Below are positions 37,299 through 45,510 of a DNA stretch of 64,000 nt, piece after piece (position 1 is the first letter of the stretch; the number at the start of each line of letters is the position of its first letter). This stretch comes from DATFTF01 sp963825175. GTDB taxonomy: Bacteria > Acidobacteriota > Thermoanaerobaculia > UBA5066 > Gp7-AA6. Under the pieces are notes generated by a model. It searched no databases and was not told the DNA's origin. It saw only the letters and a list, made by a program, of their open reading frames with translations. A program made the position numbers and the translations under genes. The stretch lies in NCBI GenBank assembly GCA_963825175.1, contig CAWGSA010000001.1, positions 1,240,001 through 1,304,000 on the forward strand, given 5' to 3'.

Positions 37299-37382
37299 GA
37301 GGCGTCAGGCGTGAGGCGTGAGGCGCGGTTGGAAGCCCCGCTCTGGTTCGCCTCTCGCCTTCCGCCTTACGCCTGACGAGGC
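37299..37382. repeat. Inverted heptamer arrays, GCGTGAG type, at the origin
   Basis: GAGGCGTCAGGCGTGAGGCG at 37299-37320 is followed by the inverted arm CGCCTTCCGCCTTACGCC, ending GACGAGG at about 37355-37382. Unit type and flanking CGCCTTCCGCC agree with the arrays at 486-528, 2595-2617 and 49992-50026. Confidence 0.85.
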
Positions 37383-37390
37383 CTTATGGC

Positions 37391-37420
37391 TTGACTTCAA
37401 GCCGCTGGACCCCCTAGCAT
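37391..37420 (+). promoter_or_regulatory. Possible rpmH promoter
   Basis: TTGACT (37391-37396), 18-base spacer, TAGCAT (37415-37420), 11 bases before the rpmH ATG. It points toward the rpmH-rnpA-yidD-yidC run. Confidence 0.5.
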
Positions 37421-37431
37421 GCCGCCTCCCT

Positions 37432-37566
37432 ATGAAGCGGACCTATCAACCCAACAATCGCCGCCGCAAACGCACGCACGGGTTCCTCGTGCGGATGAGG
37501 ACGCGCTCGGGTCGCGCCGTCATTTCGGCGCGGCGCCGCAAGGGCCGCAAAAGACTCACGGTGTGA
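37432..37566 (+). CDS. rpmH: Ribosomal protein bL34
   Basis: 44 aa, the full protein: MKRTYQPNNRRRKRTHGF, then RMRTRSGRAVISARRRKGRKRL, with the usual high Arg/Lys content. It is a structural protein of the large ribosomal subunit. The ATG at 37432 is required by the conserved start; the open frame upstream is not bL34. Its stop overlaps the rnpA start (GTGA). Confidence 0.97.
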   Translation: MKRTYQPNNRRRKRTHGFLVRMRTRSGRAVISARRRKGRKRLTV

Positions 37567-37946
37567 ACTCGGGTCCGGTCGTCCGGGAATCGTTTTCCCG
37601 TGAGGACCGCCTTCGAAAACGAAGGGAATTCGAAGAGTGCTACGCCTCCGGGGTCCGCGCGTCCGGACGCCATCTCCAGCTCTTCGTGCGGGGTCGCGCG
37701 AGCGGCTCCGAGCCGGCGCGACTGGGAATTTCCGTTCCCAAGCGGGTCGGCAACGCCGTGGCGCGCAATCTCCTGCGACGCCGCCTGCGGGAGATTTTTC
37801 GCAAGAACCGGGCCGCCCTGTCCAGCCGGTCCCTGGACATCGTCGTCCAGTGCCGTCCGGGCGCGGCGAAGGCTCGACCCGAGGAGCTGCGGGGCGACTA
37901 CCTGGATCTGGTCCGAAGGGCGCTCTCGCGAGCGCGCGGCCGGTGA
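37563..37946 (+). CDS. rnpA: Ribonuclease P protein component
   Basis: 127 aa basic protein that assists RNase P RNA in cutting tRNA 5' leaders. The signature is the RNR-like motif ARNLLRRRLREIFRKN preceded by LGISVPKRVGNAV; FSREDRLRKRREFE starts the fold. I chose the GTG at 37563, overlapping the rpmH stop, because the frame before it is a shadow of rpmH. The C-terminus is unexceptional and overlaps the yidD start (GTGA). Confidence 0.94.
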   Translation: MNSGPVVRESFSREDRLRKRREFEECYASGVRASGRHLQLFVRGRASGSEPARLGISVPKRVGNAVARNLLRRRLREIFRKNRAALSSRSLDIVVQCRPGAAKARPEELRGDYLDLVRRALSRARGR

Positions 37947-38161
37947 GCAGAGCGGCGAAGACGGCCGTCTTCCTGCTCGATTTCTACAAGAAAGCCCTCT
38001 CCCCGTTGCTTCCGAAGGCGTGTCGGTTCGAGCCGACCTGCTCGGTGTACGCGCGGCTGGCCATCGAGCGGCACGGATTTCTCGAGGGCAGCCGGTTGAC
38101 GTTGCGGCGCCTGCTCCGGTGCCATCCCTTCCACCGCGGCGGCATCGATCCTGTCCCGTAA
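37943..38161 (+). CDS. yidD: Membrane protein insertion efficiency factor YidD
   Basis: 72 aa. The family core FYKKALSPLLPKACRFEPTCSVYA, followed by HGFLEGSRLTLRRLLRCHPFHRGGIDPVP, has the Cys and Pro pattern of YidD, which works with YidC in inserting membrane proteins. The GTG at 37943 overlaps the rnpA stop. The larger open frame is a shadow of rnpA. The gene is in the standard rpmH-rnpA-yidD-yidC order. Confidence 0.95.
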   Translation: MSRAAKTAVFLLDFYKKALSPLLPKACRFEPTCSVYARLAIERHGFLEGSRLTLRRLLRCHPFHRGGIDPVP

Positions 38162-38168
38162 ACGGCTG

Positions 38169-39824
38169 ATGGAAAAAAGGTTACTTCTCGCTGCGGCGCT
38201 CTCCCTGGGGGTCTTGATCCTGTGGGAATGGCTCGTTCCCAAGCCTCCCCCTTCCGCTGCGCGCCGAGTGGTCTCCACCGCACCGGCTTCCCACAGCACG
38301 ACCGCGTCGGCGCCGGAATCCGCCTCGTCCTCGACCGCGATGCCGGCGCGAACGTCCACCGGCCCGCTTCCGCCGCTTTCCGCTCCTATCGCCGCCACCG
38401 CCGTCCAGTCGGTCCTGCTGGAGAACCAGCTGGTGCGCGTTCGTCTCTCCAATCGCGGCGGCGTGATCGAGTCCTTCGTGCTCCTCAAGCACACCGACGA
38501 CGAAGGTCACCCGCTCGAGCTCGTGCGGCAGAGCCCGGCGACGGCCCCGAAACCGTTGAGCATCAGCTTCCCGTCCGACGCCGTGGCGAGCGGACGCCTG
38601 TCCAACGCTCTCTTCGACGTCGAACCGCTGGGCCCGCGCGCGGTTCGACTGCGCTACGCCGATGCGACGCTCGGCGTGACGAAAGAGTTCCGCATCGGCG
38701 ACGGGTACTTGAGCGAGCTCAAGGTCTCCGTGCATGGTCCACCCTTCCTGCTCTTCGCCGGCACGGGGCTGCGCAACCCGTCGGCGCAGGAGCTCTCGTC
38801 GCGCTACGTGATGCCGGCCACCGCCATTGCCCGAACACCGGGAGGCTTCGAGCGCGTCACTGCGGCCAAACTGGAAAAGCCTCGCAGCTGGACCCTGGAC
38901 GAGCGGGGATTCGCGGGCGTCGAGGACAACTACTTCCTCGACGTCCTGATCCCCACGGGCGCGGCGACGGCGCAGGCCATCCCGGTGCCGGTTCAGGACG
39001 CGGCGGGAAAGCCGGCGCCGACCGTTGCGGTGGGCGTGGCCGGGGCGGGCTCGCTCTCCGGCCGGGCCTATCTCGGTCCCAAGGACGTGACGATTCTGGA
39101 AAGCTTGAACCTGGGCCTGGAGAAAACCGTCGACTTCGGCTGGTACGGGATCCTGGCCAGGCCGCTCCTGTGGCTGGTGAAACGGGCCCACGCGTGGCTG
39201 GGCAACTACGGCGTGGCGATCCTCCTGGTCACGCTCCTGATCCGCGCGCTGCTCTTCCCGCTGATGTACCGCAGCTACGCGTCGATGAAGAAAATGCAGA
39301 AGCTCGCGCCCCGGATGAACGCGATCAAGGACAAATACAAGAAGTCCAGGAGCGATGCCGCCCAACGGCAGAAGATGAACGAAGAGCTGATGAAGCTCTA
39401 TCAGTCCGAAGGCTACAACCCGATGAGCGGATGCCTGCCGCTGCTTCTCCAGCTGCCGATTCTCGTGGCGTTCTACAACGTTCTTCGTTTCGCGGTCGAG
39501 CTGCGGCACGCGCCCTTCGTCTTCTGGCTGCGCGACCTCTCGGCGGTCGACCACACGTACGTCCTGCTCATCCTGATGATCGTCTCGATGTACGTGCAGC
39601 AGGCCATGACGCCGTCGACGGCCGATCCGGCCCAGAAGAAGATCTTCATGTTCATGCCCCTGATCTGGGGCGTCCTGTTCAAGGACATGCCCTCGGGGCT
39701 GGTGCTCTACTGGCTCTTTTCCAACGTTCTGACGATCGTGCAGCAGATGATCATCAACAAGCTCGGCGACAAAGACGAGCCGGCTTCGGGCCGGCCGGCG
39801 AGGGCCAAGGCGGCCCGGGCATAG
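38169..39824 (+). CDS. yidC: Membrane protein insertase YidC
   Basis: 551 aa, the length of the Gram-negative form. A TM anchor is at 5-22; a Ser/Thr/Pro/Ala-rich linker leads to the periplasmic beta-supersandwich domain (about 70-340). The insertase core follows with GNYGVAILLVTLLIRALLFPL, the conserved Arg in that helix, the cytoplasmic MKKMQKLAPRMNAIKDKYK hairpin, GCLPLLLQLPILVAFYNVL and MFMPLIWGVLFKDMPSGLVLYW. It ends in an Arg/Ala tail. Function: insertion of membrane proteins, including ATP synthase subunit c. Confidence 0.97.
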   Translation: MEKRLLLAAALSLGVLILWEWLVPKPPPSAARRVVSTAPASHSTTASAPESASSSTAMPARTSTGPLPPLSAPIAATAVQSVLLENQLVRVRLSNRGGVIESFVLLKHTDDEGHPLELVRQSPATAPKPLSISFPSDAVASGRLSNALFDVEPLGPRAVRLRYADATLGVTKEFRIGDGYLSELKVSVHGPPFLLFAGTGLRNPSAQELSSRYVMPATAIARTPGGFERVTAAKLEKPRSWTLDERGFAGVEDNYFLDVLIPTGAATAQAIPVPVQDAAGKPAPTVAVGVAGAGSLSGRAYLGPKDVTILESLNLGLEKTVDFGWYGILARPLLWLVKRAHAWLGNYGVAILLVTLLIRALLFPLMYRSYASMKKMQKLAPRMNAIKDKYKKSRSDAAQRQKMNEELMKLYQSEGYNPMSGCLPLLLQLPILVAFYNVLRFAVELRHAPFVFWLRDLSAVDHTYVLLILMIVSMYVQQAMTPSTADPAQKKIFMFMPLIWGVLFKDMPSGLVLYWLFSNVLTIVQQMIINKLGDKDEPASGRPARAKAARA

Positions 39825-39834
39825 GAGTGGGAGT

Positions 39835-40563
39835 ATGAGATACGAAGGCAAGTCGGAAGGGGACGCCCTGTCCGCCGCCGCGCGGGCGGCCGGACGTCCG
39901 GAGACGGAGATTCGCTACCACGTCATTCGCGACGAGCGGTCCTTCTGGGGAGGCCGTGTCGTCGAGATCGAAGTCGACGAAGGGCCGGACGGTCAGGAGC
40001 CTGGCGCCCGGGATGCGCATGCGCAGCCGGAACCAGGGCCGGATCGAGATCTCGCCGCCGGTTCCGGTCTCGAGCGCCCGGCGCTCTCCAGAGCCCCGGA
40101 AGGTGCCATGGACGACGAGGCGTTCACCCAGGTCGAGACGACTCTGACGGAGCTCCTCGCGGCCGCGGGTTTCCTGGTCGAGGTGCGCCGACGGCCGGGG
40201 CCGGAAATGCTGTTCGAGCTGATGGGCGACGATGTCGAGCCGCTCCTGGCCAACAAGGGCGAGGGCCTGGCGGGGCTGGAGGTCTTGACCGGCCGCATCA
40301 CCGGCAAGCGTCTGGGGCGCCCTGTCTATCCGCGGTTGGACGCCGAGGGCTTTCGAGCGCACCAGCGCGAATCGCTCGAGGATCTGGCCCGCCGGTCGGC
40401 CGAGGAGGCCAAGCGCACTCGCCGGCCGCAGCTGCTGCCGCCGCTGCCGCCGGGCGAGCGCCGCCTGGTGCACCTGGCTCTGGCAGAGGACCCGGACGTC
40501 GAGACCGAGAGCGAAGGCGAGGGTTTCTTGAAGAGAGTCGCGGTGCGGCCCAAGGCGAGCTAG
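39835..40563 (+). CDS. jag: Jag/KhpB RNA-binding protein (KH-R3H)
   Basis: 242 aa. The Jag N-terminal domain is at 1-50 (EGKSEGDALSAAARAAG and SFWGGRVVEIEV), then a low-complexity linker, a KH-like part (about 95-165, with MGDDVEPLLANKGEGLAGLEVL) and an R3H domain at the end with LPPLPPGERRLVHLALAEDPDVETESEGEG. These proteins bind RNA and act in envelope growth; in this position they follow yidC in many genomes. A GGAG site lies before the ATG. A repeat spacer separates it from mnmE. Confidence 0.93.
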   Translation: MRYEGKSEGDALSAAARAAGRPETEIRYHVIRDERSFWGGRVVEIEVDEGPDGQEPGARDAHAQPEPGPDRDLAAGSGLERPALSRAPEGAMDDEAFTQVETTLTELLAAAGFLVEVRRRPGPEMLFELMGDDVEPLLANKGEGLAGLEVLTGRITGKRLGRPVYPRLDAEGFRAHQRESLEDLARRSAEEAKRTRRPQLLPPLPPGERRLVHLALAEDPDVETESEGEGFLKRVAVRPKAS

Positions 40564-40572
40564 AAGGAATCG

Positions 40573-40669
40573 GGCCATCGGTTCATCGGGTGATCGGGTG
40601 ATCGGCACCGCATAACTCATCGGCGGCACCCGGCACCGACGCGATGATGACCCGATGATCCGATCGGCT
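40573..40669. repeat. Inverted heptamers, ATCGGGTG/GATGATCCG type
   Basis: The jag-mnmE spacer carries arms CATCGGGTGATCGGGTGATCG (about 40587-40606) and the inverse GATGACCCGATGATCCGATC near 40644-40668. It belongs with the array at 24634-24727. Confidence 0.8.
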
Positions 40670-40673
40670 TCGG

Positions 40674-42029
40674 ATGCGTCCATCGACGGACTCCGTCCTC
40701 GACACCATCGCGGCCCTGGCGACGCCCGTCGGCCGGTCGGCCCTGGCGCTCTTGCGGGTCTCGGGGAAAGACGCGCGCGTGATTCTCGCCGCGGTGACGC
40801 GCGGCCTGCCGGAACGCCTCGCCCCGCGGCATCCGGTGCTCGTTTCGTTCGTCGACCCGTCCGGGGAGTCGATCGACAGGGGCCTGGCGACCTTCTTCAA
40901 TGGACCGGCTTCGAGCACGGGCGAGGACGTTGCGGAGCTCTCCGTCCATGGCAGTCCGCTGGTGGCCCGGAGGCTTCTGGCCGCCCTCGTCGCCGCCGGC
41001 GCCCGTCTGGCGCGTCCGGGTGAGTTCACAGAGCGCGCCTTCCTCGCAGGAAGAGTCGATCTGATCGAGGCCGAGGCGACGCGCGATCTGATTGACGCGA
41101 GGACCGCCGCCGCGGCGCGAGCCTCGTGCCGGCGCCTGGAGGGGAAGCTGTCGGAGAGGCTCGCGGCGATCCGCGAGGACCTCTTCGCCGCCGCGGCGCA
41201 GCTGACCGCCACGATCGACTTTGCCGAGGATGTCGGCGAGCACGTGCCCGAGGCCACCCTCGGACACTTAACCCGCGCGCAGCGGGACCTCTCGCGGTTG
41301 GCCGCCACGTACGAGACGGGACGCCTGCTGTCGGCGGGATGCCGCGTCGCTCTGCTGGGCCGGCCCAACGCCGGCAAATCGACGCTCTTCAACGCGCTGG
41401 TGGGCGATGCCCGCGCGATCGTCACCGAGATTCCCGGCACCACGCGCGACACGCTCGACGCGACGATCGACGTCGGCGGCATTCCCGTTACCTTGATCGA
41501 CACAGCGGGCCTGCGCCAAACCGAGGACGCAGTGGAGAAGATCGGGGTGGCCAGAGCCCGGGAGGCGGGGGAGTCGGCCGACGCCGTGATCTACATCTTC
41601 GACGCGTCGAAAGGCTGGACGGAGGAGGACGCGGCTGTCGTCGATCCGCTCGATCCGTCCGATGTGATCCTCGTCGCCAACAAGAACGACTTGCCGGCAG
41701 CATCCGCCGCCGGGCGCGGCGTGCCCCTGTGCGGCCTGTCGGCAGGGGCCGGGCCGGCTCTCTTCGCGCTGCTCGAGCAGGCTCTGGCGTCGCGCGTCAC
41801 GACGGACGCCTCTTCCGAGCTTCTGGGGTCCTTGCGCCAGAAGGACTTGGTCGAACGGGCCGAGGATGCGTCGCAGGCGGCGGTGGCCTCTCTCACGCGC
41901 GGCGAATCGCCCGAGTACGCGGCGACGCATGTCGAGGCGGCTCTGCATGCACTGGCGGACCTGCTGGGGGAGACGACCAGCGAGGACGTATTGCAACGGA
42001 TCTTCTCGACCTTTTGTATTGGAAAATAG
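40674..42029 (+). CDS. mnmE: tRNA-modification GTPase MnmE
   Basis: 451 aa. N-terminal tetrahydrofolate-binding domain (1-115) with GEFTERAFLAGRVDLIEAEA, a helical domain, and a G domain inserted at about 215-370 with G1 GRPNAGKST, G2 GTTRD, G3 DTAG and G4 NKND. The C-terminus ends in the essential CIGK. With MnmG it installs (carboxymethyl)aminomethyl on U34 of tRNAs. No stop or substitution looks abnormal. Located in the mnmE-mnmG-rsmG-parA-parB run. Confidence 0.97.
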   Translation: MRPSTDSVLDTIAALATPVGRSALALLRVSGKDARVILAAVTRGLPERLAPRHPVLVSFVDPSGESIDRGLATFFNGPASSTGEDVAELSVHGSPLVARRLLAALVAAGARLARPGEFTERAFLAGRVDLIEAEATRDLIDARTAAAARASCRRLEGKLSERLAAIREDLFAAAAQLTATIDFAEDVGEHVPEATLGHLTRAQRDLSRLAATYETGRLLSAGCRVALLGRPNAGKSTLFNALVGDARAIVTEIPGTTRDTLDATIDVGGIPVTLIDTAGLRQTEDAVEKIGVARAREAGESADAVIYIFDASKGWTEEDAAVVDPLDPSDVILVANKNDLPAASAAGRGVPLCGLSAGAGPALFALLEQALASRVTTDASSELLGSLRQKDLVERAEDASQAAVASLTRGESPEYAATHVEAALHALADLLGETTSEDVLQRIFSTFCIGK

Positions 42030-42042
42030 CGCCATGTCTCCG

Positions 42043-42128
42043 AGCGGAGTGGGTGAGGGGGTGAGGGGGGGAGTGGGAGCGCGGTCACCCCTTCGCCCGC
42101 TCTCCCCCTCTCCCACTCGCCTTCTCTC
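42043..42128. repeat. Inverted degenerate array, GTGAGGG/CTCCCAC type
   Basis: The mnmE-mnmG spacer holds a purine-rich arm (GAGTGGGTGAGGGGGTGAGG at about 42043-42078) and an inverted pyrimidine-rich arm (CGCTCTCCCCCTCTCCCACTC at about 42098-42118). Confidence 0.75.
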
Positions 42129-42131
42129 GCC

Positions 42132-44000
42132 ATGAAGTTCGACGTGCTGGTGATCGGCGGCGGCCATGCCGGCATCGAAGCGGCCCATGCGGCCGCGAAG
42201 ATGGGGCGTTCGACCGCGCTCCTGACCGCCGCGCTGCCTGCCATCGGCCGCATGTCCTGCAACCCGGCGATCGGCGGTCTGGCCAAGGGGCAGCTGGTGC
42301 GGGAAGTCGACGCCCTCGGCGGCCTGATGGGGAGCCTGGCGGACCGCGCCGGGATTCAGTTCAAGATCCTCAACCGGTCCCGCGGGCCGGCGGTATGGGG
42401 TCCGCGCGCGCAGTGCGACAAGGCGCTCTACGCGAGACTGGCGCGCGAGGCGCTCGGAGCAACCGAGAATCTGACGCTGCTCGAGGGCATGGCGCAGGAC
42501 TTCACCGACGACGGGCGCCGCGTGACGGGCGTCGTGACCGCGGACGGCGGATCGATCGGCGCGGAGGCCGTCGTGGTCACGACCGGCACATTCCTGCGCG
42601 GCCTCATGCATACCGGCGAAAGGAAAACGCCGGGGGGACGCGTGGGGGAGCCGGCCGCCACGGGACTCTCCGCGGGCCTGGCTCGGCTGGGCCTGCGGTT
42701 GGGCCGCTTCAAGACCGGAACGCCGCCGCGTGTGGCCAGAGACAGCGTCGACTACGCCGCGTGCCAGCCGCAGCGCGGCGACGAGCCGCCCGTTCCTTTC
42801 TCATTTCGCACCGAAAGGCTCCGACTCGAGCAGGCGCTGTGCTGGCTGACGTCCACCAACGAGCGCGTGCACGGATGCATTCGCGAGAACCTCCATAGGA
42901 GCCCGATGTACTCCGGAACGATCCAGGGGATCGGGCCGCGCTACTGCCCGTCGGTCGAAGATAAGGTCGTCAAGTTCGGGGACAAGGAGAAGCACTCCCT
43001 TTTTCTGGAGCCGGAGGGATGGGACGCGGAGGAGATCTACGTCAACGGCCTCTCGACGTCCCTGCCCGAAGACGTGCAGCGGGCGATCTTGAAGGAGATC
43101 CCCGGCCTCACGCACGCGCGCATGCTGCGCCCCGGCTACGCCGTCGAGTACGACTTCTCCTTCCCCGAGCAGCTCGCGGTCACGCTGGAGGCCCTGGACG
43201 TTCCGCGTCTTTTCCTTGCGGGCCAGATCAACGGAACATCGGGATACGAGGAGGCCGCGGCCCAGGGGCTGTGGGCGGGGATCAATGCCGCGCTGGCGGT
43301 GACGCACGACGACCCGTTCGTCCTGGAGAGGTCCCAGGCCTACGCCGCGGTGATGATCGACGATCTGACCAAGAAAGGGCTGGAGGAACCCTATCGGCTC
43401 TTCACTTCGCGCGCCGAGTATCGGTTGCTCCTGGGAGTGGACACGGTGCTGCCCCGACTCCTGCCGCACGGGCACCGCCTCGGCCTCGTCACGGAGAAGG
43501 AGTCCGAGCGCGCCATGGAGAGCGAGGCGCGGCTGACGCGCGCCGAGAAGGAGCTCGCGGACCGCGTCCTGTTTCCCGATCGCGCGACGCAGCAGGAGCT
43601 GTCGGACGTGCTCGGGATCCGGATCGACGCGCCGACAACAATGTATAAATTGTTACAACGCCGGGACCTCGACGTCCTCCGCCTTCAGGCCTACGCCGGG
43701 GGGATCCTGTCCGGATTGACGCGCGAGGAGATGAGCGTGCTCGAGACCCGCGTGCGCTACGAGGGCTACATCCGCCGGGAAAGGGAACGGATGGAGAGGT
43801 GGAAGCCGATGGAATCGCGACCCATCCCCGAGGGCTTTGACTACTCTCGGATCTCCGGACTCTCGCGCGAGGTGGTCGAGAAGTGCACCCGCCGCCGTCC
43901 GCGCACGGTGGGAGAGGCTTCCCGGATCTCCGGAGTGACGCCGGCGGCCGTGGCGATAATCTCAGCTCATGTTGCCCGCCGAGGGAGCGTCTGCACCTGA
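42132..44000 (+). CDS. mnmG: tRNA uridine-5-carboxymethylaminomethyl synthase MnmG
   Basis: 622 aa FAD protein, partner of MnmE. FAD motif VIGGGHAGIEAAHAAA at 6-21, then MSCNPAIGGLAKGQLVREVDALGG, GRFKTGTPPRV, QINGTSGYEEAAAQGL near 370, and the C-terminal GLSREVVEKCTRRRPRTVGEASRISGVTPAAVAI, which contacts MnmE and tRNA. The reading frame is complete; its last 32 bases overlap rsmG. The stretch at 43637-43654 (AACAAT...ATTGTT) has unusually AT-rich codons but keeps the family motif. Confidence 0.97.
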   Translation: MKFDVLVIGGGHAGIEAAHAAAKMGRSTALLTAALPAIGRMSCNPAIGGLAKGQLVREVDALGGLMGSLADRAGIQFKILNRSRGPAVWGPRAQCDKALYARLAREALGATENLTLLEGMAQDFTDDGRRVTGVVTADGGSIGAEAVVVTTGTFLRGLMHTGERKTPGGRVGEPAATGLSAGLARLGLRLGRFKTGTPPRVARDSVDYAACQPQRGDEPPVPFSFRTERLRLEQALCWLTSTNERVHGCIRENLHRSPMYSGTIQGIGPRYCPSVEDKVVKFGDKEKHSLFLEPEGWDAEEIYVNGLSTSLPEDVQRAILKEIPGLTHARMLRPGYAVEYDFSFPEQLAVTLEALDVPRLFLAGQINGTSGYEEAAAQGLWAGINAALAVTHDDPFVLERSQAYAAVMIDDLTKKGLEEPYRLFTSRAEYRLLLGVDTVLPRLLPHGHRLGLVTEKESERAMESEARLTRAEKELADRVLFPDRATQQELSDVLGIRIDAPTTMYKLLQRRDLDVLRLQAYAGGILSGLTREEMSVLETRVRYEGYIRRERERMERWKPMESRPIPEGFDYSRISGLSREVVEKCTRRRPRTVGEASRISGVTPAAVAIISAHVARRGSVCT

Positions 44001-44667
44001 GGCCTTCGCCGAGCTCCTGGCCCGCCGCGGTCGCGTCTTCGGCATCGACCTCTCCCCCGCCGCGGCAAGGACGATGGCCGGGTTTCTCGCCCTGCTCGAC
44101 CGGGCCCGCCGCCAGACGAACCTGACAGGACCCCTCTCGTCCGAGGAGCTGGTCGATCACGCCCTCGAATCGGCTCTCGGCCAGGAGCTCATTCCTCATG
44201 GCGCGGAGGTTGTCGACATCGGATCGGGCGCCGGATTCCCCGGGATCCCGCTCGCGATCGCGCGCCCGGACCTTCGGGTGACCCTGGTCGAACCCCGTCG
44301 CAAGCGCTTGGAGTTTCTGAGGGAAGCGGTTCGAGAGTGTCCCCTCGAGAGCGTACGAGCCTGCGTCCCCAGGGTGGCCGAGCTAGCCGCCAATACCGTC
44401 GAGATCGCGGTGGCTCGCGCCGTCGGCGGTATCGAGGCGATTCTCGGGGATGCTCCGTTCCTGAAGGAGGAGGGGCAGGTCCTCATCTGGACAACCGAGC
44501 CGGAGACGCTGGCCCGGCGGCTGGGGCCCGCCTTTTCGTTCGACAGGCAGGTTTCGATTCCCGAAAGCCGGCGCAAGGTGATCGCCGCTTACCGCAGGAC
44601 GCGACGTTCCACGGGGAACAACGGCGCGCGGATCAAGACTCTGCGGTCCGGATCGACACCTCGGTGA
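43969..44667 (+). CDS. rsmG: 16S rRNA m7G527 methyltransferase RsmG
   Basis: 232 aa. SAM motif I VVDIGSGAGFPGIPLA near residue 71 and the preceding NLTGPLSSEELVDHALESAL are typical of RsmG (GidB), which methylates G527 of 16S rRNA. The C-terminus after ESRRKVIAAYRR is a non-conserved basic tail. The sequence encoding that tail contains a parS-like palindrome (44605-44620). It overlaps mnmG by 32 bases and is followed by a hairpin. Confidence 0.93.
   Translation: MLPAEGASAPEAFAELLARRGRVFGIDLSPAAARTMAGFLALLDRARRQTNLTGPLSSEELVDHALESALGQELIPHGAEVVDIGSGAGFPGIPLAIARPDLRVTLVEPRRKRLEFLREAVRECPLESVRACVPRVAELAANTVEIAVARAVGGIEAILGDAPFLKEEGQVLIWTTEPETLARRLGPAFSFDRQVSIPESRRKVIAAYRRTRRSTGNNGARIKTLRSGSTPR
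44605..44620. promoter_or_regulatory. parS: parS-like site
   Basis: GTTCCACGGGGAAC at 44606-44619 lies within rsmG. It is identical over 14 bases to the site in parB and differs from the ideal palindrome TGTTCCACGTGGAACA by G for T at one central position (plus C for T at the first base). Confidence 0.65.
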
Positions 44668-44680
44668 GGAAGCGTCGCCG

Positions 44681-44698
44681 CGCGGCCGCCCGGCCGCG
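44681..44698 (+). terminator. Hairpin between rsmG and parA
   Basis: CGCGGCC-GCCC-GGCCGCG, 7-bp perfect GC stem with 4-base loop, followed by ATTTC, 14 bases after the rsmG stop. Confidence 0.5.
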
Positions 44699-44739
44699 AT
44701 TTCAAAGGCCTTTCGTCGATCGTTTAGTCTTGCCCGCAA

Positions 44740-45510
44740 ATGGGCCGCGTCCTGGCCATCGCCAACCAGAAGGGTGGGGTCGGCAAGACCACCACCGCGA
44801 TCAACCTCGCGGCGGGTCTGGCGGCCCTCGATCGCCGCGTGCTTCTGATCGACCTCGACGCCCAGGCCAATGCGACCTCGGGTCTGGGCTTCCCGCGCGA
44901 GAAACAGGGACCGGATTCGTACGACGTTCTGATGTCGGGGGATGCCCAGGGAGCCGTTCGCGAGACCGCGTTTCCGAATCTCTCGCTCTTGCCCTCGGGC
45001 CGGGATTTGGTGGGCGCCGAGATCGAGCTCGTCGACCGGCCCGGGCGCGAAGCCCGGTTGAGGGTGGCCCTGGAGCCGATTCGGGAGCGCTTCGATTTTC
45101 TCTTCATCGATTGTCCTCCTTCCCTTTCCCTCTTGACCGTCAATGCTTTGACCGCGGCCGACGCGGTCCTCATCCCGATCCAAACGGAGTACTTCGCCCT
45201 GGAAGGCGTCACCGAGCTGATGCACACGGTCGAGCGCGTGCGGACGGCCTTCAATCCGTTCCTGGCGATCGACGGGATCGTCTTGACCATGTACGATGAG
45301 CGCACGAACCTCGCCCGGCAGGTCACCGATGACATCCGCAATCATTTCGGGGAACAGGTTTTCAAGACAGTGATCCCCCGAAACGTGCGTCTGGGAGAAG
45401 CGCCCTCCTTCGGCAAGCCCGTGTTCGCCTACGACGTCAAGTCCAAGGGGGCGGAGGCCTATCTGGCACTGGCCCGGGAGTTCCTCAAACGCGAAGGAGC
45501 CCGCCGATGA
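44740..45510 (+). CDS. parA: Chromosome partitioning ATPase ParA
   Basis: 256 aa deviant Walker ATPase. P-loop KGGVGKTTTAINLA at about 9-22 with the signature Lys, LLIDLDAQANATSGL, and FIDCPPSLSLLTVNAL for Walker B. It segregates newly replicated origins with ParB/parS. Its stop overlaps the parB start (ATGA). Both parS-like sites flank it. Confidence 0.96.
   Translation: MGRVLAIANQKGGVGKTTTAINLAAGLAALDRRVLLIDLDAQANATSGLGFPREKQGPDSYDVLMSGDAQGAVRETAFPNLSLLPSGRDLVGAEIELVDRPGREARLRVALEPIRERFDFLFIDCPPSLSLLTVNALTAADAVLIPIQTEYFALEGVTELMHTVERVRTAFNPFLAIDGIVLTMYDERTNLARQVTDDIRNHFGEQVFKTVIPRNVRLGEAPSFGKPVFAYDVKSKGAEAYLALAREFLKREGARR

Noticed and set aside
43637..43654. AACAAT/ATTGTT inverted repeat in mnmG
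   Set aside because: It falls on a conserved mnmG segment with codons for Thr-Met-Tyr-Lys-Leu-Leu; a local AT-rich codon choice is a sufficient explanation.
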